Of a DNA stretch of 12,050 bases, positions 1 through 7,369 are shown in pieces (the first letter of the stretch is position 1; each line of letters opens with the position of its first letter). Origin of the DNA: Archangium sp. (GTDB lineage: Bacteria; Myxococcota; Myxococcia; Myxococcales; Myxococcaceae); contig JAEUJR010000727.1 of NCBI GenBank assembly GCA_016793585.1, positions 1-12,050 on the forward strand, given 5' to 3'. A program made the position numbers and the translations under genes. The notes under the pieces were generated by a model, which was given only the letters and a program-made list of their open reading frames with translations, did not search any database and was not told the origin of the DNA.

Positions 1-1011
1 GAGATCGGCATTCAGCCCGACATTCTCATCTGCCGCACCGACCGGCAGATTCCGCAGGAGCTCAAGGACAAGATCGCGATGTTCTGCAACGTCGACGAGG
101 GCAACGTCTTCACCTCGCCCGACGTCGGCAGCATCTACGAACTGCCGCTCGAGCTGCACCGCCAGGGCCTCGACGATCGCATCGCCGAGCACCTCAACAT
201 CTGGTCGCGCGCTCCGCGTTTGGACAAGTGGGAGCAGATCATCGAGAAGGTCTATCGCCCCTCGCGTGGCGAAGTGCGCATCGCGCTGGTCGGCAAGTAC
301 GTCGAGCTGAAGGAGTCGTACAAGTCGCTCAACGAAGCGCTCGGCCACGGCGGTATCGCGAATGATTGCCGCGTGAAGATCGAGTTCGTCGACTCGCAAG
401 ACGTCGAGACGAAGGGCGCCGAGGCGATGCTCTCGGAGATGGACGCGGTGCTCGTGCCCGGTGGCTTCGGCGTGCGCGGCACCGAGGGCAAGATTCAGGC
501 GGTGCGCTACGCGCGCGAGAAGCGCAAGCCGTTCTTCGGCATCTGCCTGGGTCTGCAGATGGCCGTCATCGAGTACGCGCGGCACGTGCTGAACCTGCCG
601 AACGCGAACTCGCTCGAGTTCGACGAGAAGACGCCTGACCCGGTCGTCACGCTGATGGAGTCGCAGGTGAACGTGAAGGACAAGGGCGGCACCATGCGGC
701 TCGGCAGCTACGCGTGCTCGCTCAAGCCGGGGTCACTGGCGAACAAGCTCTACGGCGCCAACGACATCAAGGAGCGCCACCGTCACCGCTTCGAGGTGAA
801 CAACGCGTACCGCGCGCGGCTGGCGGGTGCGGGCCTCGTCTTCTCGGGCGTGAACACCGAGCTCGATCTCGTCGAGGTGATCGAGATCACCGATCATCCC
901 CACTTCGTCGGGTGCCAGTTCCACCCGGAGTTCCAGTCGAAGCCGTTCGCGCCGCACCCCCTGTTCTCGGGGTTCATTCGTGCGGCGTTGACCGCCCGCG
1001 ACGCGAAGTGA
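1..1011 (+). CDS. pyrG: CTP synthase, C-terminal part (5' end outside window)
   Basis: CTP synthase converts UTP to CTP using ATP and glutamine, the last step of de novo pyrimidine nucleotide synthesis in the cytoplasm. The frame is open from base 1, and 336 codons are visible of the roughly 540 usual for the family. The first visible residues ([16 protein letters not shown]) belong to the end of the amidoligase (synthetase) domain. The class I glutamine amidotransferase domain follows: [27 protein letters not shown], the nucleophile loop GICLGLQ with Cys at codon 182 (bases 544-546), [18 protein letters not shown], and the His/Glu of the triad in QFHPEF (codons 308 and 310). All catalytic residues of the glutaminase half are present. 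It ends 7 bp before the stop of a convergent gene. The true start is to the left of the window and cannot be seen. The CTP it makes is needed by KdsB to activate Kdo, which fits the kdsA-kdsC pair found further right. Confidence 0.98.
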   Translation, partial: EIGIQPDILICRTDRQIPQELKDKIAMFCNVDEGNVFTSPDVGSIYELPLELHRQGLDDRIAEHLNIWSRAPRLDKWEQIIEKVYRPSRGEVRIALVGKYVELKESYKSLNEALGHGGIANDCRVKIEFVDSQDVETKGAEAMLSEMDAVLVPGGFGVRGTEGKIQAVRYAREKRKPFFGICLGLQMAVIEYARHVLNLPNANSLEFDEKTPDPVVTLMESQVNVKDKGGTMRLGSYACSLKPGSLANKLYGANDIKERHRHRFEVNNAYRARLAGAGLVFSGVNTELDLVEVIEITDHPHFVGCQFHPEFQSKPFAPHPLFSGFIRAALTARDAK

Positions 1012-1018
1012 CGCGGTC

Positions 1019-1888
1019 TCAGAGGTAGTGGTGCCGTGCGGCGAAGCCCTCGAACTCGCCCCACGGCCATCGGCGGTTCAGCAACTGTGCGACTGCAGGG
1101 TCACGCGACGAGACGATGTGCGGGAGCTGTTTGGAGTCGACCCCACTCGCCTCGACCCTGGTCCCGCGGGTGAGGGTTGGTTCGGAGACCTCGTTCGCGA
1201 TCGTGCCCTCGAACCGATGACCGACGAAGGCCTCGCTCGTCCAGACCTCTTTGAGGCGCCGAGAGTCGGAGGCCGTAAGCTCGAGCCAGAGACCGATGTT
1301 CCACGTTCCGATGGTCTCGACGGGCACTGGCAGCAGGGTTCTGACGAAGAAGCGCTTGTCGTCGAGCTCGACGAACGCCCTGCCGCTCTTCGCACGACGG
1401 GTGCGCTCCGACGCCGAGAGGGCAAAGACGTCGTCGGGAAGGCCGAAGCCGAGCTCGAGGGGAACGGCGCTGTCTCCGCAATTGCAGCGGGCTCGATAGG
1501 AACGCAGCGCCGGGTCGCCGGGGATGATGACGTCGGACAGTTCGAACACCAGGGCGCGCTCCGGGTGCGCGAGGGCTTCGGCTCGCGTGAGCATTCGGCC
1601 CAGCATCGCGTTTCCCGCCCAGGGCGATGAGAGCCCGTCGACGAGAGACACCCCTTGCTCTCGCGCTTTCATCACGAACGTGGTGCGTGGGCCCGAGCCG
1701 GCGACGTCTCCGATGCAGATCGCGAGGTCGAATGACTGCTCCTCGTGACCGTTCACGAAGCGCGCGTAATAGAAACCGACTGCTTCACTCGCTTCAGTGA
1801 GAAAACCAGTCACCAAGACGACGCTGCGACCGCAACAGGAGCACGGCTCACGCTTCGGCGTCGTGGTCTCCAGTTCGAATCGGGACAT
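1019..1888 (-). CDS. Uncharacterised two-part protein with C-terminal DUF2199-like domain
   Basis: A predicted cytoplasmic protein of 289 residues with no signal peptide or membrane segment. The second half (about 130-275) resembles the DUF2199 family: a CxC-G knuckle (C135, C137), FGLPDDVFALSASER, then FFVRTLLPVPVE and TWNIGLWLEL. The function of that family is unknown. The first half (about 12-125) begins with a Cys cluster (CSCCG, C16/C18/C19) and looks like a separate small Cys-containing domain that I cannot name. The two Cys clusters may bind a metal, which is inference. An ATG at 1888 was chosen because the family-like sequence starts just after it and an AAGG lies about 9 bases upstream. 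The frame stays open to 2092, but that extension is Arg-rich and overlaps the previous gene. It starts 11 bp after the stop of the DUF192-like gene and is probably the last gene of the operon. It may simply be a hitchhiker rather than part of the redox function. Confidence 0.75.
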   Translation of the reverse strand: MSRFELETTTPKREPCSCCGRSVVLVTGFLTEASEAVGFYYARFVNGHEEQSFDLAICIGDVAGSGPRTTFVMKAREQGVSLVDGLSSPWAGNAMLGRMLTRAEALAHPERALVFELSDVIIPGDPALRSYRARCNCGDSAVPLELGFGLPDDVFALSASERTRRAKSGRAFVELDDKRFFVRTLLPVPVETIGTWNIGLWLELTASDSRRLKEVWTSEAFVGHRFEGTIANEVSEPTLTRGTRVEASGVDSKQLPHIVSSRDPAVAQLLNRRWPWGEFEGFAARHHYL

Positions 1889-1899
1889 GGCATCGAACC

Positions 1900-2295
1900 T
1901 TAGGGGACGGTGAGCTGCACGCGAACGACGCCGTCGGGCAAGGTCGAGTCGGTCTCGTACACGTCGAGCACGCCCAGGTGACAGCGCGCCGGAGCCTCGT
2001 TCGCTCCGAACCGCTCGGTCGCCACCACGCCACCATCGGCGCGAACGAACGTCGCCGCGATTGGAAAACTCACGCTGCCATTCGTGATGCACGCCTCGTC
2101 CACGACGGGATAGCGCAACACCATCACCTGCTTCGCCGTCAGCGGCGCATGCCCCGTCAGGCCCACGCGTCGCTGATCAGACGTCGTCGCCAGCTCGACC
2201 TCGGAGCACTCACGCAGCACGGTGCCGTCGGCCGAAAAGAAGCGCACGCTCGTGCTTGCTCCACAGCCGATCAGCAGCAGCGCGAGCCACCTCAC
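1900..2295 (-). CDS. Small DUF192-like lipoprotein
   Basis: A 131-residue protein with a short lipoprotein signal peptide (LLLIGC, lipid-attached Cys at residue 11), so it should be anchored in the cell envelope. The rest resembles DUF192: a VELATTSDQRRVGLTGHAPL segment like the family's 'R..GLM.R..L' motif, then NGSVSFPIAATFVRADGGVV, which matches the strand pair around the family's substrate pocket. The canonical FWMKNT-type motif is replaced by ACITNGSVSF, so this is a divergent member and any ligand may differ. DUF192 has no firmly assigned activity. The start is GTG at 2295. This GTG overlaps the TGA of the upstream multiheme gene (GTGA), which strongly suggests translational coupling. 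C30, C69 and C105 remain after processing and could form a disulfide or bind a cofactor, but this is speculation. Confidence 0.75.
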   Translation of the reverse strand: MRWLALLLIGCGASTSVRFFSADGTVLRECSEVELATTSDQRRVGLTGHAPLTAKQVMVLRYPVVDEACITNGSVSFPIAATFVRADGGVVATERFGANEAPARCHLGVLDVYETDSTLPDGVVRVQLTVP

Positions 2296-4589
2296 AACGA
2301 ATCGAGGAACGCGAGCACTGCCGCCTGATCAGCCGCCGGCATCGCCTCGAACACCAACCGTGACGCGTTGGCTTCACCCTGGTGCGCGACGATCGCGGAC
2401 CGAATGTCAGCGGCCGTGCCATCATGCAGATACGGCCCCGTCTTCGAAACGCCCCAGAGCGGCGTCGTGCGGAACTCCCGCGGACGCGCCGCATCGCCAA
2501 TGCCCTTCGTCGTGTTCGGAACGATCTCGTGCAGCAGCAGGTCGGTGTACGCGTTCGCCATCTTTCCATCCGACGTCGGCAGCGACGGCACGTGGCAGAC
2601 GTCGCACTTCGCGGTGCCGAACAGCGCCTGCCCACGATCCTCCAGCGCCACGTCCTTCCGCGTACGCGGTGGAGGCGCGAGCGACGCCATGAAGAACGTC
2701 AGCGCCTCGACCTGCTCCACCGTCAACTCGGGGTCGGCCACGCTGTCGGAGTCAGTCATCGCGCCGTACGTCAGGCCCGACTGCATCGGCAGCGTCATGC
2801 CCAGCTCGTTGAAGAGCGCGTCGCGCGAGAACTCCGCCAGGTTGGGCACGTTCGCCTTCCACCCGAGCCGGCCGATGCGGCCATCGCTCAACCGGTTCGC
2901 GCGCCCCTTGATGCCGTCGCCGTTCGTGTCGTTCGGATCTTCACGACGAAGCACCTCCGCGTCAGACACGCGCTCGAGCAGCCCAAGCCCGAACGCCGGA
3001 GGCGGCTGCCGGTGCTCGAAGTAGTTCGCCATCGGGTACGGCTCGGGGCGCTTCGTCAGGCTCGTCGCGAGGCGGTGCACCATGGTGCCGGCAGGCGGCG
3101 CGGTGAACGACAAGTCCGTCGCGATGATGCCCTGCCGAATCACGTCGACATCGCGAGGGCCCGAGCCACCAATCACGGGGTCGAAGTGGCATGCACGGCA
3201 TGAGTCTCCGTTGAAGTTCGGCCCGAGCCCGGCGCTGCGTGCGAAGTCGTGATCGAACAGCTCGCGCCCTGCGAGGAACTTCGTCGTGTCGGCGCCGGTC
3301 AGCTCCACGCCCGGTCCTCCGAACGTTCCGACAGCGGGAATCGGCGCCCCAGGCGGCACGAGGCCGGTCGAGCGCTGGCTCTTCCCACCGAGCGACTCCA
3401 CGAACACGAGCAGCTTCGCGCGGTCACCTTCACTGAGCGCCACGTACGCATCACGCGACGCCTTCGCTTCACCGCCGTGCAGACGAATCGCTTCGTCGAG
3501 CGTGTCGGCGCGACCATCGTGCAGGTACGGCCCCACGGCCGTGATGCCCCACAGCGGCTGCGTGCGAAACTCGGCGCCCGTCGCGACCTTCATCTCGATG
3601 CCATCGGCCAGCTCCTCACCCATGTCGTGCAGCAGCAGATCGCTGTACGCGGGGATGAGCCCACGCGGGCCCTTCAGCGTCGGCAGGTGACACGCGGTGC
3701 ACTGCGCCTTGGCGAACACCGCCTGGCCTGCGCTCACGTCGGCCGTCACCGCATCGGGCTCCGGAGCCGCGAGCAGCATCGCGAACGAGACGAGGTCGAA
3801 CAGCTCGCTCTCCGAGAGCTCCGGGTCTGGCGCGCCGTCGTTGTCCGTCGTCGGCTCGTCGGGAGCCGCCGCCTGCGCCTGCCGAATCACGCCTTCTCCT
3901 TCGAGCCCGTCCTTCAGCGTCATGACCGAGTTGCTCGGAACCGGCAGCTTCGCGCGCGCTTCTTCCGACAGCGGGTTCGACGTCAGGCCCACGTGGTTGA
4001 AGAGCGGCCCACGAATGAAGCCCTCGATGGAGACCGTCTGCGACTTGCGCCCGAAGCGCCCCACGAAGCCGCGGTCGTAGTTCGGCCGCCCGCTGATGCC
4101 GTCTTTGTTCTTGTCATCGGGGTCGGCGTTCTTCAGCAGCTCGGCATCGGGAATCTCGGCGAGCAGCCCCACACCGAAGAACGGAATCGGGTTGCGCGTC
4201 GCCGACACGTTCACGCCATCGGGCGTTGGCGTGCGGCCAGCCGTGGCGAGATCGAAGTGGGGCAGCACGCCGCTCTTGCCGAGGAACTGAAACGAGCCGT
4301 CGCCGAGCTTCTGGCCGACGAGCTGAAACGCGCGATACCTGCCAGCGCTGCCACCCAGCGCCGGTTTTTCGTGGCACGCGCCGCAGAACGAGACGTTCAT
4401 CTGCGGCCCGAGGCCCGTCGCCGGCGTGTACCGCTTCAGCGCGACGGCTTGACCTCGAACAAACGTGGCCTGCTCCGCCTCGTTCGCGCTCGGGCGAATC
4501 GCGCCCAGCTTTCCGAAGATTCCCGGGGCGATGGGCTCGGGCGCCGGGCAGGCCGAGAGCGCGAGGGACAAGATGAAGAGCCGCTTCAT
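2292..4589 (-). CDS. Tetraheme di-haem oxidoreductase (DUF1111/COG3488) lipoprotein with tandem duplicated domain
   Basis: A 765-residue envelope lipoprotein (signal LSLALSAC, lipid Cys 14) made of two consecutive copies of the di-haem oxidoreductase domain (DUF1111, related to cytochrome c peroxidase/MauG), at about 42-400 and 437-765. Each copy has two CxxCH haem-c sites: CGACH 69-73 and CTACH 297-301, then CRACH 464-468 and CDVCH 662-666. Other family signatures occur once per copy: GLGP...N before the first haem, FFGVGLL / AFGLGLL, a Ca-type acidic loop (DPDDKNKDGISGRPN 156-170, DPNDTNGDGIKGRAN 551-565), and LWG...GPYLHDG (347-359, 711-724) followed by an H.GEA.ASR stretch. Single-domain members are about 400-500 residues. 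The predicted role is peroxidase or electron transfer at the cell surface or periplasm; the substrate is unknown. ATG 4589 overlaps the TGA of the propeller gene (ATGA). The frame is open further upstream to 4877, but that part is a shadow of the propeller gene. Confidence 0.93.
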   Translation of the reverse strand: MKRLFILSLALSACPAPEPIAPGIFGKLGAIRPSANEAEQATFVRGQAVALKRYTPATGLGPQMNVSFCGACHEKPALGGSAGRYRAFQLVGQKLGDGSFQFLGKSGVLPHFDLATAGRTPTPDGVNVSATRNPIPFFGVGLLAEIPDAELLKNADPDDKNKDGISGRPNYDRGFVGRFGRKSQTVSIEGFIRGPLFNHVGLTSNPLSEEARAKLPVPSNSVMTLKDGLEGEGVIRQAQAAAPDEPTTDNDGAPDPELSESELFDLVSFAMLLAAPEPDAVTADVSAGQAVFAKAQCTACHLPTLKGPRGLIPAYSDLLLHDMGEELADGIEMKVATGAEFRTQPLWGITAVGPYLHDGRADTLDEAIRLHGGEAKASRDAYVALSEGDRAKLLVFVESLGGKSQRSTGLVPPGAPIPAVGTFGGPGVELTGADTTKFLAGRELFDHDFARSAGLGPNFNGDSCRACHFDPVIGGSGPRDVDVIRQGIIATDLSFTAPPAGTMVHRLATSLTKRPEPYPMANYFEHRQPPPAFGLGLLERVSDAEVLRREDPNDTNGDGIKGRANRLSDGRIGRLGWKANVPNLAEFSRDALFNELGMTLPMQSGLTYGAMTDSDSVADPELTVEQVEALTFFMASLAPPPRTRKDVALEDRGQALFGTAKCDVCHVPSLPTSDGKMANAYTDLLLHEIVPNTTKGIGDAARPREFRTTPLWGVSKTGPYLHDGTAADIRSAIVAHQGEANASRLVFEAMPAADQAAVLAFLDSL

Positions 4590-5584
4590 GGTGACTCCGG
4601 GAGTGGGCGTGAAATGGCGACGCCGCGATAGACGGGAGGGTTGGCCGACTGCAGGTTGCCGCCGACTGCAAACAGCGTGCTGCCGATGCCGAAGCAGTTG
4701 TGCAGGTCGTCGAAGGTGCCCGAGCGCTCCCGCGTCGGCTCGAGCGTCGCGACATTCAGCCGCGCGATGGTGCCCTCGACGCCGCCAATCCACGCGGTCT
4801 TTCCGTCGCGCGTCCACACGCCGTTGAAGCCCGCGAGCGGCGCGAGGTTCTGCGTCGTCCAGCTCGCGCCGTCCCACCGCGAGACGATGCCGTTGCTGCG
4901 CCCACCGACCGCGATGACGACGCCGTTCGCGCCCCAGATGGAGACGAGGTCGTCGCTCGCGCCCACCAGCTCCTCACGCCACTGCCCTTGCGTGCGGTGC
5001 AGCACCACGCCGCGCTGGCCCACGACGTAGACGTCATCGGCGCCGGTGCCCCACACCTTCAGGAACTGGCCGACGCGCTGCTTCTGCAACGTCGGCAGCG
5101 CGGTCTCCTTCGTCCAGGTGGAGCCGTCGAAGTGCAGCAGCGTCGCGTTCGGCTCCATGCCGTTGCCGCCGACGGCCCAGACGTCGTTCGGCGCCGCCCC
5201 CCACACGCCCCAGAGCGGCTGCGTCGTCGGCGTCGACTGCCGGCTCCAGCGCGTGCCGTCGAAGTGCAGCACCGTGCCTTCGTTGCCCACCATGAAGACG
5301 TCACTCGCCGAGAAGCCGAAGGCCCAGTTGAGCAACGGCGTCGAGAGGCCGACGTTCGTCTGTTGCCAGGCCGAGCCGTCGAAGTGCATCACCACCCCGC
5401 CGTCGGCTCTGCCGCCCACCGCGTAGACGTCGTTCGGTGTGGAGCCCCAGGCGTTGAGCAACCAGCCGGTGTTGGTGGTGTCGAAGGCCTGGGTCCAGGT
5501 GACGACGCCAGCGTCGTCATCCGCTGGCTGTGGGCACCCCAGACACCAGAGACCGATGATCAGAACCAGACTGCGTGTTCGCAC
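4586..5584 (-). CDS. Seven-bladed beta-propeller lipoprotein
   Basis: A 332-residue lipoprotein with a signal peptide ending IGLWCLGC (lipid Cys 17), a short acidic linker, then seven repeats of about 35-45 residues with the pattern WG...NDVYAVG..G.VLHFDG..W. The blades lie at about 42-75, 84-116, 124-159, 174-204, 213-244, 252-283 and 294-325. The first three are the most regular; blades 6 and 7 have lost the HFDG and final Trp. Seven blades is a standard closed propeller. Proteins of this kind are common in myxobacteria as envelope or secreted scaffolds, usually without known function. The start is GTG at 5584, the only plausible start before the signal peptide; a G-rich stretch about 8 bases upstream is a weak ribosome site. 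It is the first gene of the operon and its stop overlaps the start of the tetraheme gene, so the propeller may serve as its docking or substrate-binding partner. That role is inferred from position only. Confidence 0.88.
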   Translation of the reverse strand: MRTRSLVLIIGLWCLGCPQPADDDAGVVTWTQAFDTTNTGWLLNAWGSTPNDVYAVGGRADGGVVMHFDGSAWQQTNVGLSTPLLNWAFGFSASDVFMVGNEGTVLHFDGTRWSRQSTPTTQPLWGVWGAAPNDVWAVGGNGMEPNATLLHFDGSTWTKETALPTLQKQRVGQFLKVWGTGADDVYVVGQRGVVLHRTQGQWREELVGASDDLVSIWGANGVVIAVGGRSNGIVSRWDGASWTTQNLAPLAGFNGVWTRDGKTAWIGGVEGTIARLNVATLEPTRERSGTFDDLHNCFGIGSTLFAVGGNLQSANPPVYRGVAISRPLPESP

Positions 5585-5709
5585 TGCGGGCCCCCGATGC
5601 GTGACTTCGGCCAGCGGATCGATCGGCGACCCGCCAATTCCTCACAGCAGAACCGGAGCGCGAAGACCAGCCTCTGAACCCTGCATGAGAGGCCCCGGCT
5701 CTCGAAGAC
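5585..5709. promoter_or_regulatory. Divergent intergenic region between the multiheme operon and the sqr gene
   Basis: This 125-bp gap must hold the promoters, or at least the 5' leaders, of both the minus-strand redox operon and the plus-strand SQR unit. I could not recognise convincing -10/-35 or -24/-12 elements. The clearest structure is an imperfect dyad at 5683-5713: GAGAG (5687-5691) faces CTCTC (5699-5703), with outer GCATG and CATGC words. The right outer word overlaps the ATG of sqr, so the dyad could be an operator or a hairpin that masks the start. No strong Shine-Dalgarno sequence precedes the sqr ATG. Confidence 0.4.
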
Positions 5710-7164
5710 ATGCGCGTCGTCATCCTCGGAGCGGGTGTCTCGGGGCACACCGCCGCCCTGCTGCTCCGTCAGAAGCTGCCCTCGCAACACGAGGTCGTGG
5801 TCGTCACGCCCAACTCGAAGTGGAACTGGATTCCCTCGAACATCTGGGTGGGCACCGGCGAGATGACCCCCGAGCAGGTGACGTTCGAGCTCGCGCCCGT
5901 GTACGCGAAAGAAGGCATCGTCTTTCATCAGGCGAAGGCGACCGAGCTGCACCCCGAAGGTGGGGCCGGCCACACGAAGCCGTTCGTCGTCGCCGAAGGG
6001 ACCGGGGCGACGAAGCAGGGCGAACGGCTCGAGCTCGAGTACGACTACCTCATCAACGCCACGGGCCCGCGGCTCGACTTCGCGGCGACTCCCGGGCTGG
6101 GCCCTGACGGCCACTCGGTGTCGGTCTGCACCTTCGGGCACGCCGCCGAGGCCGCCGAGAAGCTCGACCGTCTGGTCGAGGCCATGAAGCGCGGTGAACG
6201 CAAGACCATCGTCGTCGGCACCGGTCACGGCACCTGCACCTGCGAAGGCGCCGCGTTCGAGTACGTCTTCAACCTCGAGTTCGAGCTGCGCAAACGCGGC
6301 GTTCGTGAGCAGGCGCGGCTGATCTTCCTCACCAACGAGGCCGAGCTCGGTGACTTCGGCGTCGGCGGGTTGCAGCTCGAGATGGGCGGCTACGTGACGC
6401 CGAGCCGCGTGTTCACCGAGTCACTCTTCGTCGAGCGCGGCGTGGAGTGGATCGTCGGGGCCCACGTCGAGCGGGTCGAACCGAAGCAGGTCTTCTACGA
6501 GACCCTCGATGGCCAGCACCACACGCTCGACTTCGACTTCGCCATGTTGCTGCCACCGTTCGGCGGGGTTCCGCTCAAGGCCTTCGATGCGCAGGGCGCC
6601 GACATCACCTCGTCGCTGTTCTCGGCGCGAGGCTTCATGCTCGTCGACGCCGACTACACGCCGAAGTCGCCCGCAGACTGGAAGGCGGCTGACTGGCCCG
6701 AGCGCTACCGCACGCCGAGGTACGCCAACGTGTTCGCCATCGGCATCGCGTTCGCCCCACCACACGCCATCTCGCTGCCGCGGAAGACTCCGAACGGAAC
6801 CCTCATCGCTCCCGCCCCGCCGCGAACCGGCATGCCCTCGGCGATCATGGGCCGCGCCGTCGCGCAGTCGATCGTCGACATGATCAAGCGCGGGGCGCCC
6901 GACGCGACCCGGGGCGCTTCGATGGCGCGGCTCGGCGCTGCGTGCGTCGCCTCGGCCGGAGCGAGCTGGCTCTCGGGCACCGCGGCCTCGATGACGATGT
7001 TCCCCATCGTGCCAGACTTCGACAAGTACCCCGGGGCGGGCCGCGACCTCACCCACACCACGGGCGAGATTGGCCTGGCAGGCCACTGGATCAAGCAGCT
7101 GCTGCACCACGCGTTCCTCTACAAGGCGAAGGCAAAGCCGCTGTGGTGGATCATTCCGGAGTGA
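5710..7164 (+). CDS. sqr: Sulfide:quinone oxidoreductase (FAD-dependent)
   Basis: SQR oxidises sulfide to sulfur or polysulfide and passes electrons to the membrane quinone pool. This 484-residue flavoprotein starts with the Rossmann motif GAGVSG (7-12) and has a second ATG-type motif region at VINATGP-like YLINATGPR (113-121). Three cysteines sit where the SQR active site needs them: C140 in SVCTFGHA, C178 in CTCEGAAFEY, and C412 in RLGAACVAS. By my recollection these match Cys124, Cys156 and Cys347 of the Aquifex aeolicus enzyme. The segment VFAIGIAFAPPH...PPRTGMPSAIMG (341-381) is the usual quinone/flavin-side signature. The Trp- and Lys-rich C-terminus (HWIKQLLHHAFLYKAKAKPLWW) resembles the amphipathic membrane-binding tail. 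There is no signal peptide, which argues against the related periplasmic flavocytochrome c flavoprotein. It is longer than most SQRs (about 400-435), with extra residues near 85-107 and 315-335. The subtype is not assigned. A small gene overlaps its stop. Confidence 0.9.
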   Translation: MRVVILGAGVSGHTAALLLRQKLPSQHEVVVVTPNSKWNWIPSNIWVGTGEMTPEQVTFELAPVYAKEGIVFHQAKATELHPEGGAGHTKPFVVAEGTGATKQGERLELEYDYLINATGPRLDFAATPGLGPDGHSVSVCTFGHAAEAAEKLDRLVEAMKRGERKTIVVGTGHGTCTCEGAAFEYVFNLEFELRKRGVREQARLIFLTNEAELGDFGVGGLQLEMGGYVTPSRVFTESLFVERGVEWIVGAHVERVEPKQVFYETLDGQHHTLDFDFAMLLPPFGGVPLKAFDAQGADITSSLFSARGFMLVDADYTPKSPADWKAADWPERYRTPRYANVFAIGIAFAPPHAISLPRKTPNGTLIAPAPPRTGMPSAIMGRAVAQSIVDMIKRGAPDATRGASMARLGAACVASAGASWLSGTAASMTMFPIVPDFDKYPGAGRDLTHTTGEIGLAGHWIKQLLHHAFLYKAKAKPLWWIIPE

Positions 7165-7166
7165 AC

Positions 7167-7337
7167 ATGCCCTCGACCGACTCCCGCCACGCGCTCGCCT
7201 TCGTGCGGCCGACCCGCGCCACGTTGTGGTGGCGCACCTTCGTGCCATGGCAGCTGCTGCGCTTCATCGTCATCAACCTGCGCATCACCGGAATGATCCT
7301 CAAGTCGCACGACACCGCAGTGCAGCAGAAGCGCTGA
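7167..7337 (+). CDS. Small basic membrane-associated protein coupled to sqr
   Basis: A 56-residue protein directly after sqr. It reads MPSTDSRHALAFVRPTRA followed by an aromatic/hydrophobic and Arg-containing stretch (LWWRTFVPWQLLRFIVINL, residues 19-37) and a polar tail. The central part alternates Arg with Leu, Ile, Val and Trp, so it fits an amphipathic helix lying on a membrane better than a clean transmembrane span. The ATG at 7167 is 2 bp after the sqr stop. An in-frame GTG at 7161 overlaps that stop as GTGA and would give two more residues, so either start implies coupled translation. I do not recognise a named family. Position suggests a membrane anchor, stabiliser or partner for SQR, which is inference. 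The gene is short, and confidence rests on the overlap and on the non-random aromatic pattern. Confidence 0.62.
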   Translation: MPSTDSRHALAFVRPTRATLWWRTFVPWQLLRFIVINLRITGMILKSHDTAVQQKR

Positions 7338-7369
7338 CGGCCTCGCGCGAGCTGCGCTACACGCGGCGC

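Noticed and set aside
1012..1018. Terminator between pyrG and the convergent gene
   Set aside because: Only 7 bp separate the stops and no hairpin with a T run is visible nearby.
1889..2092. Upstream extension of the DUF2199-like gene
   Set aside because: The extra residues are Arg-rich, do not look like a domain, and would overlap the DUF192-like coding region in another frame.
3249..4631. A long open frame (460 codons) on the plus strand opposite the tetraheme gene
   Set aside because: Its translation is Arg-rich and without motifs, while the minus strand in the same place has four haem sites and repeated domains. It is a high-GC shadow.
4590..4877. Upstream extension of the tetraheme gene
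   Set aside because: The ATG at 4589 starts a proper lipoprotein signal and overlaps the previous stop as ATGA; the extension would read through propeller coding sequence.
4700..5677. A 325-codon open frame on the plus strand opposite the propeller gene
   Set aside because: Its periodic Arg/Val composition merely mirrors the propeller repeats of the real gene on the other strand.
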